64,000 bases of DNA from an uncultured Clostridia bacterium (lineage in GTDB: Bacteria > Bacillota > Clostridia > CAKSNL01 > HGM11501). Position 1 is the stretch's first letter. Every line of letters begins with the position of its first letter. This document shows positions 38,348 to 47,278 of the stretch, one piece after another. The position numbers and the translations under genes are program-made. The stretch is from positions 83,805 to 147,804 of the forward strand of contig CAKSNL010000006.1 in the NCBI GenBank assembly GCA_934476235.1, in the 5' to 3' direction. The notes beneath the pieces are model-generated. The model had not been told where the DNA came from and did not search any database. It was given only the letters and a program-made list of their open reading frames with translations.

Positions 38348-39379
38348 ATGATTGAAAAGAAAGATTACGGAAGAGTCGGAGAAAAAGAGGTTTATTTATA
38401 TAAGCTTGACAACGGCAAGGGCTTGTCTGCCGAGATTATAACCTACGGCGGAATCATAAGAACGCTCACCTTTGACGGGACGGACGTTGTGCTGGGGCGC
38501 GACAGTTTGGAGGAGTACATGAATAACACGGGCTGCTACGGAGCCCTTATCGGCAGAAACTCAAACAGAATCGCAAACGGCGAATTCACGCTTAACAATG
38601 TTAAATACACTCTTGCGAAGAACAACGGAAACAACAACCTTCACGGCGGACTTGTGGGCTTCGGCAAAAGAGTGTGGGATTCAAAGGCGATGGATAAGGA
38701 GGAGCCTTCGCTTGTGCTCACCTTAGTAAGCGCGGATGGGGACGAGGGCTTCCCCGGCAAGGTAAAGGTCAAGGTAACGTACACCCTTACCAGGAACAAC
38801 GCAATAAGGATACATTACGAGGGCAAGTCAAGCCGCGACACGCTTCTTAACATGACAAACCACACTTATTTTAACTTAAACGGTCACGCATCCGGCACGG
38901 TTGACAATCACACGCTTAAGATGGCGTCGAGCTTCTACACGCCGAACACGCCCGAGTGCATGCCTTACGGCGTGGTTGAAAAAACCGAAGGAACACCCTT
39001 TGACTTCCGCGAAGGCTTAAGGCTGGGGGACGGGTTCTCATCAGACCATGAGCAGATAAAGCTCTTCTCGGGCTATGACCATAACTTCGCGCTTGACGGA
39101 TTCGGCTACAGAGAATTTGCAGTTCTGACGGGCGATGAGTCAAATATCACCATGACGGCTTATACGGACCGCCCGGCAGTTCAGATATATTCCGGAAACG
39201 GAATAGACGAGGAGAGGGTGTGCAAGGACGGCGCAAAATATCCCAAGCACGGCGGCGTATGCCTTGAAACCCAGGTGTTCCCGAACGCTATGGAATACAG
39301 CCACTTCCCCTCGCCGATACTCAAAAAGGGCGAAAAGTATGACACTGTGACGGAATTTCGCTTTTCGAAGGGAGAATAA
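38348..39379 (+). CDS. galM: Aldose 1-epimerase
   Basis: A 343-residue mutarotase that converts alpha and beta anomers of hexoses. YGGIIRTLTFDG..VVLG, GRNSNRIANGEF, LHGG, the catalytic His in TNHTYFNLNGH (first His) and PDYNH-like YDHNFALDG, and the Glu in CLETQVFPNA are all present. RBS ACGGAGG. Sixteen bases after the SGNH gene and two before the GH43-like gene, which points to use of a beta-galactoside or similar sugar. Confidence 0.94.
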   Translation: MIEKKDYGRVGEKEVYLYKLDNGKGLSAEIITYGGIIRTLTFDGTDVVLGRDSLEEYMNNTGCYGALIGRNSNRIANGEFTLNNVKYTLAKNNGNNNLHGGLVGFGKRVWDSKAMDKEEPSLVLTLVSADGDEGFPGKVKVKVTYTLTRNNAIRIHYEGKSSRDTLLNMTNHTYFNLNGHASGTVDNHTLKMASSFYTPNTPECMPYGVVEKTEGTPFDFREGLRLGDGFSSDHEQIKLFSGYDHNFALDGFGYREFAVLTGDESNITMTAYTDRPAVQIYSGNGIDEERVCKDGAKYPKHGGVCLETQVFPNAMEYSHFPSPILKKGEKYDTVTEFRFSKGE

Positions 39380-39381
39380 AA

Positions 39382-40296
39382 ATGTTGAAAAACGGTGAAA
39401 AATGGTTTGATACCGACAATAATGTTATACACGCGCACGGCGGATATATAATTTTCCACGAAGGCTATTACTACTGGTACGGCGAGGACAGAAGGGACGA
39501 TATTTATGTTTCCTGCTACCGCTCAAAGGACCTTAAGACATGGGAATTCCGCGGTCACGTTCTGACGCAGAAGTCAAAAACCGAGAGGATGAGAGTTAAG
39601 TCCGACCTTCGCCTCTCGCGCGAGGACGGGGGAAAGGTGAATATTGAGCGCCCGAAAGTGCTCTATAACGAAAAAACGAAAAAGTTCGTTATGTGGATGC
39701 ACTACGAAAACGGGGTGGATTACCTTCAGGCTGCCGCGGCGATAGCGACGAGCGACACGCCCGACGGGGAGTTCACCTACCGCGGCTCGTTTAATCCTTA
39801 CGGAAATATGTCGCGCGACTGCACGCTTTTTAAGGACGGGGACGAGGTGTATTTCGTTTCCACCGCGCGCGACAATGCGGACCTTCACATTTACCGCCTG
39901 GCGGACGATTATATGAATGTCGACAAGCATGTTAACACGCTTTTTCAGGGCGAGTACCGCGAAGCTCCGGCGTTCTTTAAAAAGGACGGCAAGTATTTTG
40001 TTATTACCTCATGGTGCACCGGCTGGGCGCCCAATCAGAGCACATTCGCGGTCGGCGATTCGATGGACGGGCGCTTTACCGTCAACAGAAATTTCGGCGA
40101 CGAGACGACCTACCGCTCGCAGAGCGCGTTCATTCTCCCGGTTGAGAAGAACGGCGAAACGGAGTATATCTACTTCGGCGACAGATGGGGCGGCAGAGCG
40201 GAGAAGTACTTTGAGTCGAGCTATATCGTACTTAAAATAAAGTTCGATTCCGAGGGCATGCCCTATATCGACTATGACGGGGAAGCATACCTTTGA
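39382..40296 (+). CDS. GH43-like glycosidase (exo-galactanase type)
   Basis: A 304-residue five-bladed beta-propeller enzyme. The opening DTDNNVIHAHGGYIIFHEGYYYWYGE (key part HAHGG..IF..GYYYWYGE), CYRSKDLKTWEFRG, IERPKVLYNEKTKKFVMWMH and SRDCTLFKDGDEVYFV follow the GH43 pattern, closest to the subfamily of exo-beta-1,3-galactanases. The first Asp of canonical GH43 is replaced by His/Gly sequence, which that branch also shows. No signal peptide. Co-transcription with galM supports galactose-containing substrates, as inference. Confidence 0.8.
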   Translation: MLKNGEKWFDTDNNVIHAHGGYIIFHEGYYYWYGEDRRDDIYVSCYRSKDLKTWEFRGHVLTQKSKTERMRVKSDLRLSREDGGKVNIERPKVLYNEKTKKFVMWMHYENGVDYLQAAAAIATSDTPDGEFTYRGSFNPYGNMSRDCTLFKDGDEVYFVSTARDNADLHIYRLADDYMNVDKHVNTLFQGEYREAPAFFKKDGKYFVITSWCTGWAPNQSTFAVGDSMDGRFTVNRNFGDETTYRSQSAFILPVEKNGETEYIYFGDRWGGRAEKYFESSYIVLKIKFDSEGMPYIDYDGEAYL

Positions 40297-41084
40297 TGCA
40301 TAAGGAATTTATTAAAAGAACATATGACGGCTTGGAGTACCTTGTAAGCCCGTTGCTTGAAAGCGAGGGCGTGCTCCATTGCTTTACGACAAGGCTCGGG
40401 GGATATTCAAGGGGGCACCTTGAAAGCCTTAATTTAGGGCTCGGACGGGGCGACGATGAGGCTTCGCTTAAGAAAAATTACGAAAAAGTCGCGCATGCGC
40501 TCGGGTTTAATATTGAAAAGCTTTCGATTACAAAGCAGATTCATAAGACCCGGTCGGCATATATTAAGGAGCCTGTCCTCCGCTCCGAGGGGTGCGACGC
40601 GCTTTTCACCGACAGAACCGGAATCCCCTTGATGAGCTACTCGGCGGACTGCGTTCCCGTGCTAATGTATGACAGAAGGAGAAAAGCCGCGGCGACGGTT
40701 CATTCCGGATGGCGGGGAACGGCGGCGAAAATATGCGCGCACGTAATAGGTGACATGCATGAGGTGCTCGGCACGGAGCCGGGCGACCTTGTCTGCGCAA
40801 TCGGTCCGTCCATCGGGCAGTGCTGCTTTCAGATAAAAGACGACGCGGTAAAGGTTTTTAAGGAAAACTTTGAAAACACGGATTTTATCCGCCCGGAGGG
40901 CGACGGGGTTCACTACAGGGCGGATATCTGGGAGGCGGTGCGCCGCACCTTGACCGGGTCCGGCGTCCGGGACGAAAATATCGACCTTGCCGCCGAGTGC
41001 AGCTGCTGTAACGACATCTATTTTTCCTGCCGCAGGCAAAAGGGAAAATTCGGCGCTATGGGCGCGTTTATACAATTACAGTAA
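40296..41084 (+). CDS. pgeF: Peptidoglycan editing factor / multicopper-like oxidase (YfiH, DUF152)
   Basis: A 262-residue protein of the YfiH family, which removes wrongly placed residues from peptidoglycan precursors and has purine-nucleoside activity. CFTTRLGGYS, the metal His in VHSGWRGTAAKI, GPSIGQCCFQ, and the C-terminal CSCCNDIYFSCRR with GRFGAMGAFI-like KFGAMGAFIQL are typical. ATG 40296 overlaps the previous stop (TTTGATG). It seems to ride in the sugar operon by position rather than function. Confidence 0.93.
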   Translation: MHKEFIKRTYDGLEYLVSPLLESEGVLHCFTTRLGGYSRGHLESLNLGLGRGDDEASLKKNYEKVAHALGFNIEKLSITKQIHKTRSAYIKEPVLRSEGCDALFTDRTGIPLMSYSADCVPVLMYDRRRKAAATVHSGWRGTAAKICAHVIGDMHEVLGTEPGDLVCAIGPSIGQCCFQIKDDAVKVFKENFENTDFIRPEGDGVHYRADIWEAVRRTLTGSGVRDENIDLAAECSCCNDIYFSCRRQKGKFGAMGAFIQLQ

Positions 41085-41098
41085 TAAAGGAACAAAAA

Positions 41099-42631
41099 AT
41101 GAAAAAAATTCTTTCACTTTTAACTCTTCTCTGCCTACTGCTTTCGGGATGCACGAAAAAGGAAGAGAGCGCTGTGGACGCGGAAAGAGCAAAAACGGCA
41201 CGGCGCACGGCGGTTATGACGGAGGGCGGAACGGTAAACGTGACGGTGCGAAAGCCCGATACGTTTAACCCGATCGTGACCGAATACGAAAGCTGCCGCG
41301 AGCTTTACTATCTTTTTTATGACGGGCTTTTCACGCTTTCGGACACTTTTTCGGCGGTGCCGAACCTTGCCGAGAGCTACACTCCGGGAGCGGACGGTAA
41401 GAGCGGCACGCTCAAAATAAAGCACGGAATCGCGTTTTCGGACTCATCGCCCCTTACCGCGGAGGACGTTTATTATACCGTAAACTTTATAAAGGAGCAC
41501 CCGGCGACCTACGGCGGGTGCGTGGCGAATATTGAATCCGTCGCCGTTTCCGGGTCCGATACGCTTTATATAAGCCTTTATGAGCCGGAGTACCGCTTTG
41601 AAACGATGCTGACGTTTCCCATAATAAAGGAAAATTCACCCGAGATAATGACTTATCCGGTGGGAACGGGTCAGTTCCGTGCGGATGAGGCGGACGTGGG
41701 CTATACCTCGCTCACCTGCCGCAAGAACGACGGATATCATATGGGAAGACCCTACCTTGACGGTTTTTCTGTCCGCTTCACGAATACGGGCCTTAAGGCG
41801 GCGGCGTCATTCTCATCGGGAGAAACGGACCTTATCGCCGGGACCGAGCTTGACATTTCCTCTGCCGAAAAGGTGAAGATATATGAAGGGCGCACAAACA
41901 GATTTGAATTTCTGGGCTTTAACTGCGGAGCCGCACTGTTTTCGGAGGATTCGGCGCGCCGCGCGGTCTATGAGGCGGTAGGGAAGATGAAGCTTTCCGA
42001 GTCGTCGGAAAAAATCGCGGCTCCTTCGCTCACGCCGCTTAACCCCTCGGCGTGGTTCATGGGCGACGTTCAGCCGGGGGAGGGGGACGCTCCGAAGGAT
42101 ATTCTGGAGCGTAACTCCTGGAAAATGGGCGCCTCCGGAATCTATGCGAAGGACGGCAAACAGCTCTCGTTTAAGATACTCGTAAACTCGGACGATTCGG
42201 AGCGTATCGCGCTTGCAAAGTTCATTTCCGGCGCGCTGATCGAGTACGGGATATCGGCGGACGTGGACACGGCGGACTATGATGAATATAAAAGGCGCAT
42301 AAGCGCGGGCGAGTTTGACGCGTTTATTGGCGGAGCGGCGATGGGAAACGCGGCGAATCCGGGCTTTTTGTTCAAAACGGGCAAAAGCGCCAACGTTTTC
42401 GGATATTCCGGCGGCGTAATGGATTTGAGGATTGACTCGCTCGCAGCGTCTGGCGATGAGACAGTCGGCGCGGAGGCAAAGAAATTCTCCAAGGCGTTTT
42501 CCGAATGCGCTCCGGCGGCGGGACTGTATTTTAAAACGATGTACATTGCGGTCAAAAAGGACATTGTGATCCCGGCGGTAAGCCCGACCGGAGTGTACGT
42601 AACGGCGTATACGTGGTATATGACGAAATAA
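41099..42631 (+). CDS. ABC transporter solute-binding lipoprotein (family 5, peptide/oligosaccharide)
   Basis: A 510-residue extracellular binding protein. Lipoprotein signal MKKILSLLTLLCLLLSGC; then the SBP_bac_5 core (FNPIVTEYESCRELYYLFYDGLFTL, GTLKIKHGIAFSDSSPLTAEDVYYTVNFI, TSLTCRKNDGYHMGRPYLDGF). Members bind peptides, nickel or oligosaccharides for import. No permease or ATPase genes are nearby, so it must work with a transporter coded elsewhere, or act as a sensor. Last gene of the sugar operon. Confidence 0.88.
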   Translation: MKKILSLLTLLCLLLSGCTKKEESAVDAERAKTARRTAVMTEGGTVNVTVRKPDTFNPIVTEYESCRELYYLFYDGLFTLSDTFSAVPNLAESYTPGADGKSGTLKIKHGIAFSDSSPLTAEDVYYTVNFIKEHPATYGGCVANIESVAVSGSDTLYISLYEPEYRFETMLTFPIIKENSPEIMTYPVGTGQFRADEADVGYTSLTCRKNDGYHMGRPYLDGFSVRFTNTGLKAAASFSSGETDLIAGTELDISSAEKVKIYEGRTNRFEFLGFNCGAALFSEDSARRAVYEAVGKMKLSESSEKIAAPSLTPLNPSAWFMGDVQPGEGDAPKDILERNSWKMGASGIYAKDGKQLSFKILVNSDDSERIALAKFISGALIEYGISADVDTADYDEYKRRISAGEFDAFIGGAAMGNAANPGFLFKTGKSANVFGYSGGVMDLRIDSLAASGDETVGAEAKKFSKAFSECAPAAGLYFKTMYIAVKKDIVIPAVSPTGVYVTAYTWYMTK

Positions 42632-42656
42632 GGGCTTTTTTGAGGCGGAAAAAGAG

Positions 42657-42685
42657 TTGCAAAAAGAGAGTTACTGTGGTAAAAT
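42657..42685 (+). promoter_or_regulatory. Possible sigma-A promoter ahead of the repeat island
   Basis: TTGCAA, 17 bp, TAAAAT, right after the binding-protein gene. The next gene, the clpP paralogue, is 625 bases away beyond the repeats. Confidence 0.45.
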
Positions 42686-42726
42686 AGATTAATGGCGGCT
42701 AATAATCTGAGCCCGACCGGCACCGC

Positions 42727-42755
42727 CGTAGGGGCGATTCTCAGAATCACCCGCC
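42727..42755. repeat. GTAGGGG palindrome
   Basis: GTAGGGGCGATTCTCAGAAT is followed by CACCC; imperfect inverted repeat of the GTAGGGG family. Confidence 0.6.
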
Positions 42756-42786
42756 AACTATTCGCACGTTTTTCGTGCCGCTCTCG

Positions 42787-43068
42787 AAAAATCCCTCAGT
42801 CAAAACCTATCGGTTTCGACAGCTTAAAACCGCCTTTGCGGTTTTAAGAGCGTGCGACAAAACCTTGAACGGTTTTTCGCACCTAACGGAAAAAGACTTT
42901 TTTGTCTTTTTCCGCCACGCCTTTAGCTCTTGGAGCCTTTAAAAGCCCTCAAGAGCTAAAGGTAGCGAAGCGGCGCCGAGGCAATGAATGACAGTCCGGT
43001 GGACTGCCAGAACCGAGGCGTGACCGAGCCGCAGCGAGACGGTGGCTCGAAGAGCCGGGAGGATTTTT
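42787..43068. mobile_element. Mosaic repeat element, copy 4 (long form)
   Basis: The longest copy, about 282 bp, with ends CGAAAAATCCCTCAGTC and CGGGAGGATTTTTCAG. The left half has added hairpins: AAACCGC..GCGGTTT, GTGCGACAAAACC..GGTTTTTCGCAC and GGAAAAAGAC..GTCTTTTTCC, the same three as in the island at 206-405. The right half is the common core (GCCCTCAAGAGCTAAAGGTA to GCCGCAGCGAGACGGTGG). It lies in the 679-base space before the clpP paralogue, where no gene is seen. Confidence 0.75.
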
Positions 43069-43099
43069 CAGTGCACCCGCGTAATTCACGCATCCACTT

Positions 43100-43250
43100 C
43101 CTTGGGTCGATGTGGGCATCGACCCCTACAATTTCCCGCACATACGGCTGATACGCACACCGCGGGTCGTCAAGGATACCGACCCCTACTGATTTTCCGC
43201 CCACCACGCCCATGCACTGTAGGGGAGGATGTCCACATCCTCCCGTCGGA
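43100..43250. repeat. Run of three GTAGGGG-type palindromes
   Basis: GGGTCGATGTGGGCATCGACCC (43109-43130), an imperfect GGGTCG..CGACCC (43163-43187) and GGGGAGGATGTCCACATCCTCCC in outline (43220-43243), each with CTAC or GTAG at the edge. Non-coding. Confidence 0.65.
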
Positions 43251-43310
43251 TTTCGCACCCACTTTCGTCCATTAAAACAAATTAAAATAAAAGAAAGGCG
43301 GTTTTGAATC

Positions 43311-43886
43311 ATGATAACCGAACCTGTAATATTGCAGGAGGGAACGGACGGCTCCCTTTGCAAAACAAATTGTGCCTCCAAGCTTTTAGAAGAAAGAAAG
43401 ATATTCCTTTTTAACGAGATAGACGATGACGTGTCGTTCTCTATCGTGTCTCAGCTTTTGTATCTGGAATCGGCTGACCCCGGAAAGGAGATATATCTGT
43501 ACATCAATTCGCCCGGCGGAAGCGTCAGCGCGGGGCTCGCGATCTACGATACCATGCAGATGATAAAGAGCCCGGTTGTGACGGTGTGCATGGGGCTTTG
43601 CGCGTCCATGGCGGCGGTTTTGCTGTCCGGCGGAGCGAAGGGCAGGAGAATGAGCCAGAAAAACGGCAAGATTCTGATCCATCAGGTTCTTGGCGGCGTC
43701 GGCGGTCAGGCAACGAATATGGATATTCATACAAAGGATATGTTAAAGACCAAGCGGCTCTTAAACGGTATCCTTGCGGAAAACACGGGCAAGACCATTG
43801 ACGATGTTACTAAGGACACCGAGAGGGATTATATTCTGACCGCACAGGAGGCTGCGGCTTACGGAATAATTGATTCAATTATATAA
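43311..43886 (+). CDS. clpP: ATP-dependent Clp protease proteolytic subunit (paralogue)
   Basis: A 191-residue serine peptidase of the Clp chamber. The catalytic triad can be placed at Ser99 (MGLCASMAAVLL), His124 (ILIHQVLGGVGG) and Asp173 (TERDYILTAQEA); NSPGGSVSAGLAIYDTM is conserved. Differences from housekeeping ClpP (LCASM for QAASM, GGVGGQATNMDIH for the G.QGQA.DIEI loop) suggest a second, specialised copy. No clpX or tig is next to it. RBS GAAAGGCGG. Confidence 0.93.
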   Translation: MITEPVILQEGTDGSLCKTNCASKLLEERKIFLFNEIDDDVSFSIVSQLLYLESADPGKEIYLYINSPGGSVSAGLAIYDTMQMIKSPVVTVCMGLCASMAAVLLSGGAKGRRMSQKNGKILIHQVLGGVGGQATNMDIHTKDMLKTKRLLNGILAENTGKTIDDVTKDTERDYILTAQEAAAYGIIDSII

Positions 43887-43897
43887 TAATGCACCGT

Positions 43898-43931
43898 ACG
43901 GGAGGATGAGGAACATCCTCCCGTTTTTTAT
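43898..43931 (+). terminator. Terminator after clpP, formed by a GTAGGGG-family palindrome
   Basis: ACGGGAGGATG pairs with CATCCTCCCGT and is followed by TTTTTT. The stem is the same GGGAGGATG/CATCCTCCC sequence found in the palindromes at 43220-43243. Confidence 0.85.
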
Positions 43932-43944
43932 GCGCCTGTTACGC

Positions 43945-44045
43945 CAATGTACCTGTAGGGGATGGCGTCCTCGACATCCCGTTGTTTTCTCACCCACCCC
44001 GCCCGGCTCGCTCACCCACGCACGTCCGGCGCAAGAAACTCCGCA
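43945..44045. repeat. Further repeat palindrome and spacer
   Basis: GTAGGGGATGGCGTCCTCGA-CATCCCG is another imperfect member of the palindrome family. Between 43932 and 44080 no gene is seen. Confidence 0.5.
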
Positions 44046-44082
44046 TTAATAAAAAATAAAATAAAAAACCTGTCAGAAAATA

Positions 44083-44111
44083 TTGACAAACTCTTGACTG
44101 CGTAGTATAAT
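44083..44111 (+). promoter_or_regulatory. Sigma-A promoter of the beta-helix protein gene
   Basis: Consensus TTGACA, 17 bp, TATAAT. Confidence 0.9.
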
Positions 44112-44119
44112 AAATTCAA

Positions 44120-44181
44120 AAGGGATAGCCCACCCTTAATTTTGACGTGCAGTAAACGAAGGCCCATTCGTTTCGCGGCAC
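44120..44181 (+). promoter_or_regulatory. Structured 5' leader
   Basis: The leader is about 150 bases long. A hairpin AAGGG/CCCTT (44120-44137) begins at the predicted transcript start, and a longer one follows: GTGC-AGT-AAACGAA / TTCGTTT-CGCG-GCAC (44147-44181). No known riboswitch was recognised. It may stabilise the mRNA. Confidence 0.45.
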
Positions 44182-44264
44182 ACTGACAGCTTCCGGAGCG
44201 GCAAAATTAACACTAAGGAGTGAATTGACGGCAGGGTAATTTCACATCAGGGAGGAACAATTTA

Positions 44265-47261
44265 ATGAAAGGAAGGAACAATAGTATGAAAAAATCACAT
44301 CTGCTTATTTTGGCAGGTGTTCTTGTGTTGCTTGTAACAATGTGCATTGGTATAAGCGCCGAGGACACTGTTGCTAAAATATCCAGAACAACGGATGAGG
44401 GCACGGCGGACGTTACATATACGTCATTGACCGCTGCAATCAATGACGCAAAGAGCGGAGAAACGATTGTCGTTTTGCAAAATGCCGATATGCCGTCGGT
44501 TATCAGCGTTCCAAACAAGACGATCACGATTGAGAGCGAAGATGCAGCCGGTGTTAAGACGGTTACATTCAGCGGAAGCAATGCCGGAGGGGAATATTTC
44601 GGATTGACAGGAACCGCGCAGCTCACAATCCGTAACATAACGTTTACAAGAACTAACGATCTTAACTACGGGCTTTTCTATGTTAAAGATAAAAGTAAGC
44701 TGATTATCGAAGATGGTACGACGATAAAAGCAAACGGCGGTAACGGCGGAGCAGTTTTTGTTGAGGGCGGAACATGTATACTTAACGGCGGAACAATAAC
44801 CGGAAGCGCAAGCCGTTGGCGTACGGGCGGTGCAGTTCACGTTGAAAGCGGAAACTTCATAATGAACGGCGGAACGCTCAGCGGAAATAAGGGTGCCGTA
44901 AGTATCTCTAAGGGTGCAACAGGAACAATAAACGGCGGAACGATTACGGGAACTTTATCAAACGCAGCAGTAAATGTGCCTTCCGGAGCGTTTTTGACAA
45001 TTTCCGACAATGTTGTATTTAAGAGCAATGCATCTGCAAATGTTCAGGCTGTAGACGGGGCAAACGTGACGGTTAATATTGAAGGGACCTCGCTTATCAG
45101 AGCGTTTGACGTGATTCCTTCCGGAGGTTATGTTGCAACGGTTACGCTTAATAATGATTTAAACATAACGGCGGCTGAGGACGGAACGGCTGAGGTTGAA
45201 TCCGGCAAAGGTTATTATGCTTACGATATCAGTAACAAAAAGTTTGTCATTGAGGGCAGCGGCAAAAACATCAACTTAAACGGAAATGTTTATCTGAGGG
45301 GACTTGGCTCCACCGTGATAACACTTAAAAATGTGACGGTATTAAGAGAGAAATACGGCACATTTGCTATATTTGACATGAAGGACAATTCGGTTCTCAA
45401 TATGGAGGACGGGACAACGATCGGTAGCGATGATTTCGTAACAAGCGGCGGAAACGGCGCAGCGGTGTTCCTTGAAAACAATTCAACGTTCAACATGAAA
45501 GGCGGAACGATCAAAAACTGCAAGAGCGCAAGCCGTGCAGCAATCGGCGTTGACAGCGGAACGTTTAACATGACGGGCGGAACGATAACGGGCTGCAATG
45601 GAGACAGTGTTACCACACCGTCTGTATTGATAGTATCGAACGGTACGGCAAACCTCACCGGCGGTGAGATAAAAGACAACGGCGCAAGCCAGGCAGGTAA
45701 GGGCGCAGTCGTTTTAGGCTCGTGGGATAATAAGGGCACCGGTAAAATAGTTGTGAACGGCACTGCGATAACAAATGTAGGCATGACTCCGGCGGTTTAC
45801 AAGTGCAGTACGGACGCTGCTGCAACCTTGAGTGTAAACGCTGACGGATTAACATATAATGAAACCGGCAAAGCATGGTATGAGGACGCTACTCTTGAAA
45901 AAACGGTTGCGTTTATCGGAGCATATCCGTTTGCTTCGCTTTCGTCAGTGCTTGATTATACGAACGTATGGGCGAAAGATTTGACGGTGGAGATTACCAA
46001 GTCATTTAACGAGGACCTGACTGCAAAGAATATTACGTTGAATGCAAGAAACAACGCCACCCTTACCATTAACGGAAACGGAAATACGGTAACCGTGAAT
46101 GCAACTACAAAGAGCGGAAGTGTAGCTTCGAGCGGATGGATCGTAATCAACGGAAAGCTTGAATTGAATAATATCATATTTACACGTGATAAATCGGCGG
46201 ACTATGCATTATTCAGAATAATGAGCGGTACGCTGACAATGAATGACGGCGCCATAATCGAAAAGACCATAAGCGGTAACGGTTCGGCAGTGTTTGTTGA
46301 AGGCTCGGGCAAGTTTATTATGAACGAGGGCAGCATTATTCGGAATTGTACCTCTGCATGGTCGGGAACGGTTTGGCTTTTGAACGCAAACGGAGAGGTT
46401 ACCGTAAACGGCGGACAGCTTATAAATAACAAAGGCGGAATGGGTGTTATCACTGCAACAAAGGGTAAGTTATACTTAAAGGGCGGCGAGTTCAGCGGCA
46501 ACACTGTTCCCGCGGTAACAGTTTGCAAGGCAAACTCGGCTTCAAGCGCTGCAGTTTACCTTTCGGGTGACATTAAGTTCACGGGTAACGCTAAAGATAT
46601 TTACTTTAATCTTGTTGAAGCTAACAATGACAAAGGAACGCTTGTACTTGACGGAGACTTTACCGGCAATGTAAAGATTGAGGGTACTGACTATGCGGCA
46701 TCTCTCTTAGGAAACACCGGTGCATATGCAGCCGCAGGAAACGCAATCGGAACTGTTAATAACAGCGCAACGGTTAAGAACATTGACTCCATAACATCGG
46801 CTGACGGCAAGCTCTTTGCACGCGTGTCCGGCGGCAACCTCGTTTGGACGGCTAAGCCGACCCTTACGATGGATACCGATACCGGTAAGTACACATTAAG
46901 CACAGATCCTGAGCCGGCAGAAGGCGAAGAAGCAAAAACGTACGGCGTTGTCAGAGTTATCACAACCGCGGCGACGGACACTGATGTTGACGTTAAGGTA
47001 TTCGGAACATACTTTGTAAAGGTTGCAGACGGTGAACTCACAGCCAAGAATAGCTGGGAGGGTGCAAACGGGAAATTCACCGACGGCAGCGGATACTTTG
47101 CGGACCTTGTGGATATCACCGAGGACGCTACGGTTTATGCAATCAGCTACTACACGATCGACGGTATCAAGGACATGGTAAAGACTGATGCGAAAGTAAT
47201 CGAGTACGTTGCTGCAACGGCAAAAAATCTCGGTTCGGATCCCGACGATCTTAACTATTAA
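44265..47261 (+). CDS. Large secreted beta-helix surface protein
   Basis: A 998-residue exported protein: signal peptide in KKSHLLILAGVLVLLVTMCIGISA, then a long right-handed beta-helix of short repeats (LNGGTITG, MNGGTLSG, INGGTITG, LTGGEIKD, LKGGEFSG). Three larger modules can be told apart, each with GNGGAVFVEGG-like sequence (about residues 155, 398 and 665). The C-terminal 130 residues are a separate beta-rich domain. No LPXTG, SLH or choline-binding anchor is seen, so attachment is unknown; adhesion or glycan binding is a guess. Two starts have good RBSs: ATG 44265 (GGGAGGA) and ATG 44286 (GGAAGGA). Confidence 0.85.
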   Translation: MKGRNNSMKKSHLLILAGVLVLLVTMCIGISAEDTVAKISRTTDEGTADVTYTSLTAAINDAKSGETIVVLQNADMPSVISVPNKTITIESEDAAGVKTVTFSGSNAGGEYFGLTGTAQLTIRNITFTRTNDLNYGLFYVKDKSKLIIEDGTTIKANGGNGGAVFVEGGTCILNGGTITGSASRWRTGGAVHVESGNFIMNGGTLSGNKGAVSISKGATGTINGGTITGTLSNAAVNVPSGAFLTISDNVVFKSNASANVQAVDGANVTVNIEGTSLIRAFDVIPSGGYVATVTLNNDLNITAAEDGTAEVESGKGYYAYDISNKKFVIEGSGKNINLNGNVYLRGLGSTVITLKNVTVLREKYGTFAIFDMKDNSVLNMEDGTTIGSDDFVTSGGNGAAVFLENNSTFNMKGGTIKNCKSASRAAIGVDSGTFNMTGGTITGCNGDSVTTPSVLIVSNGTANLTGGEIKDNGASQAGKGAVVLGSWDNKGTGKIVVNGTAITNVGMTPAVYKCSTDAAATLSVNADGLTYNETGKAWYEDATLEKTVAFIGAYPFASLSSVLDYTNVWAKDLTVEITKSFNEDLTAKNITLNARNNATLTINGNGNTVTVNATTKSGSVASSGWIVINGKLELNNIIFTRDKSADYALFRIMSGTLTMNDGAIIEKTISGNGSAVFVEGSGKFIMNEGSIIRNCTSAWSGTVWLLNANGEVTVNGGQLINNKGGMGVITATKGKLYLKGGEFSGNTVPAVTVCKANSASSAAVYLSGDIKFTGNAKDIYFNLVEANNDKGTLVLDGDFTGNVKIEGTDYAASLLGNTGAYAAAGNAIGTVNNSATVKNIDSITSADGKLFARVSGGNLVWTAKPTLTMDTDTGKYTLSTDPEPAEGEEAKTYGVVRVITTAATDTDVDVKVFGTYFVKVADGELTAKNSWEGANGKFTDGSGYFADLVDITEDATVYAISYYTIDGIKDMVKTDAKVIEYVAATAKNLGSDPDDLNY

Positions 47262-47278
47262 TAAGGAGGCGTTTTGAG

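Noticed and set aside
42956..43381. Minus-strand frame across the repeat island before clpP
   Set aside because: It consists of repeat sequence and the 5' end of clpP; the translation has no domain and no RBS.
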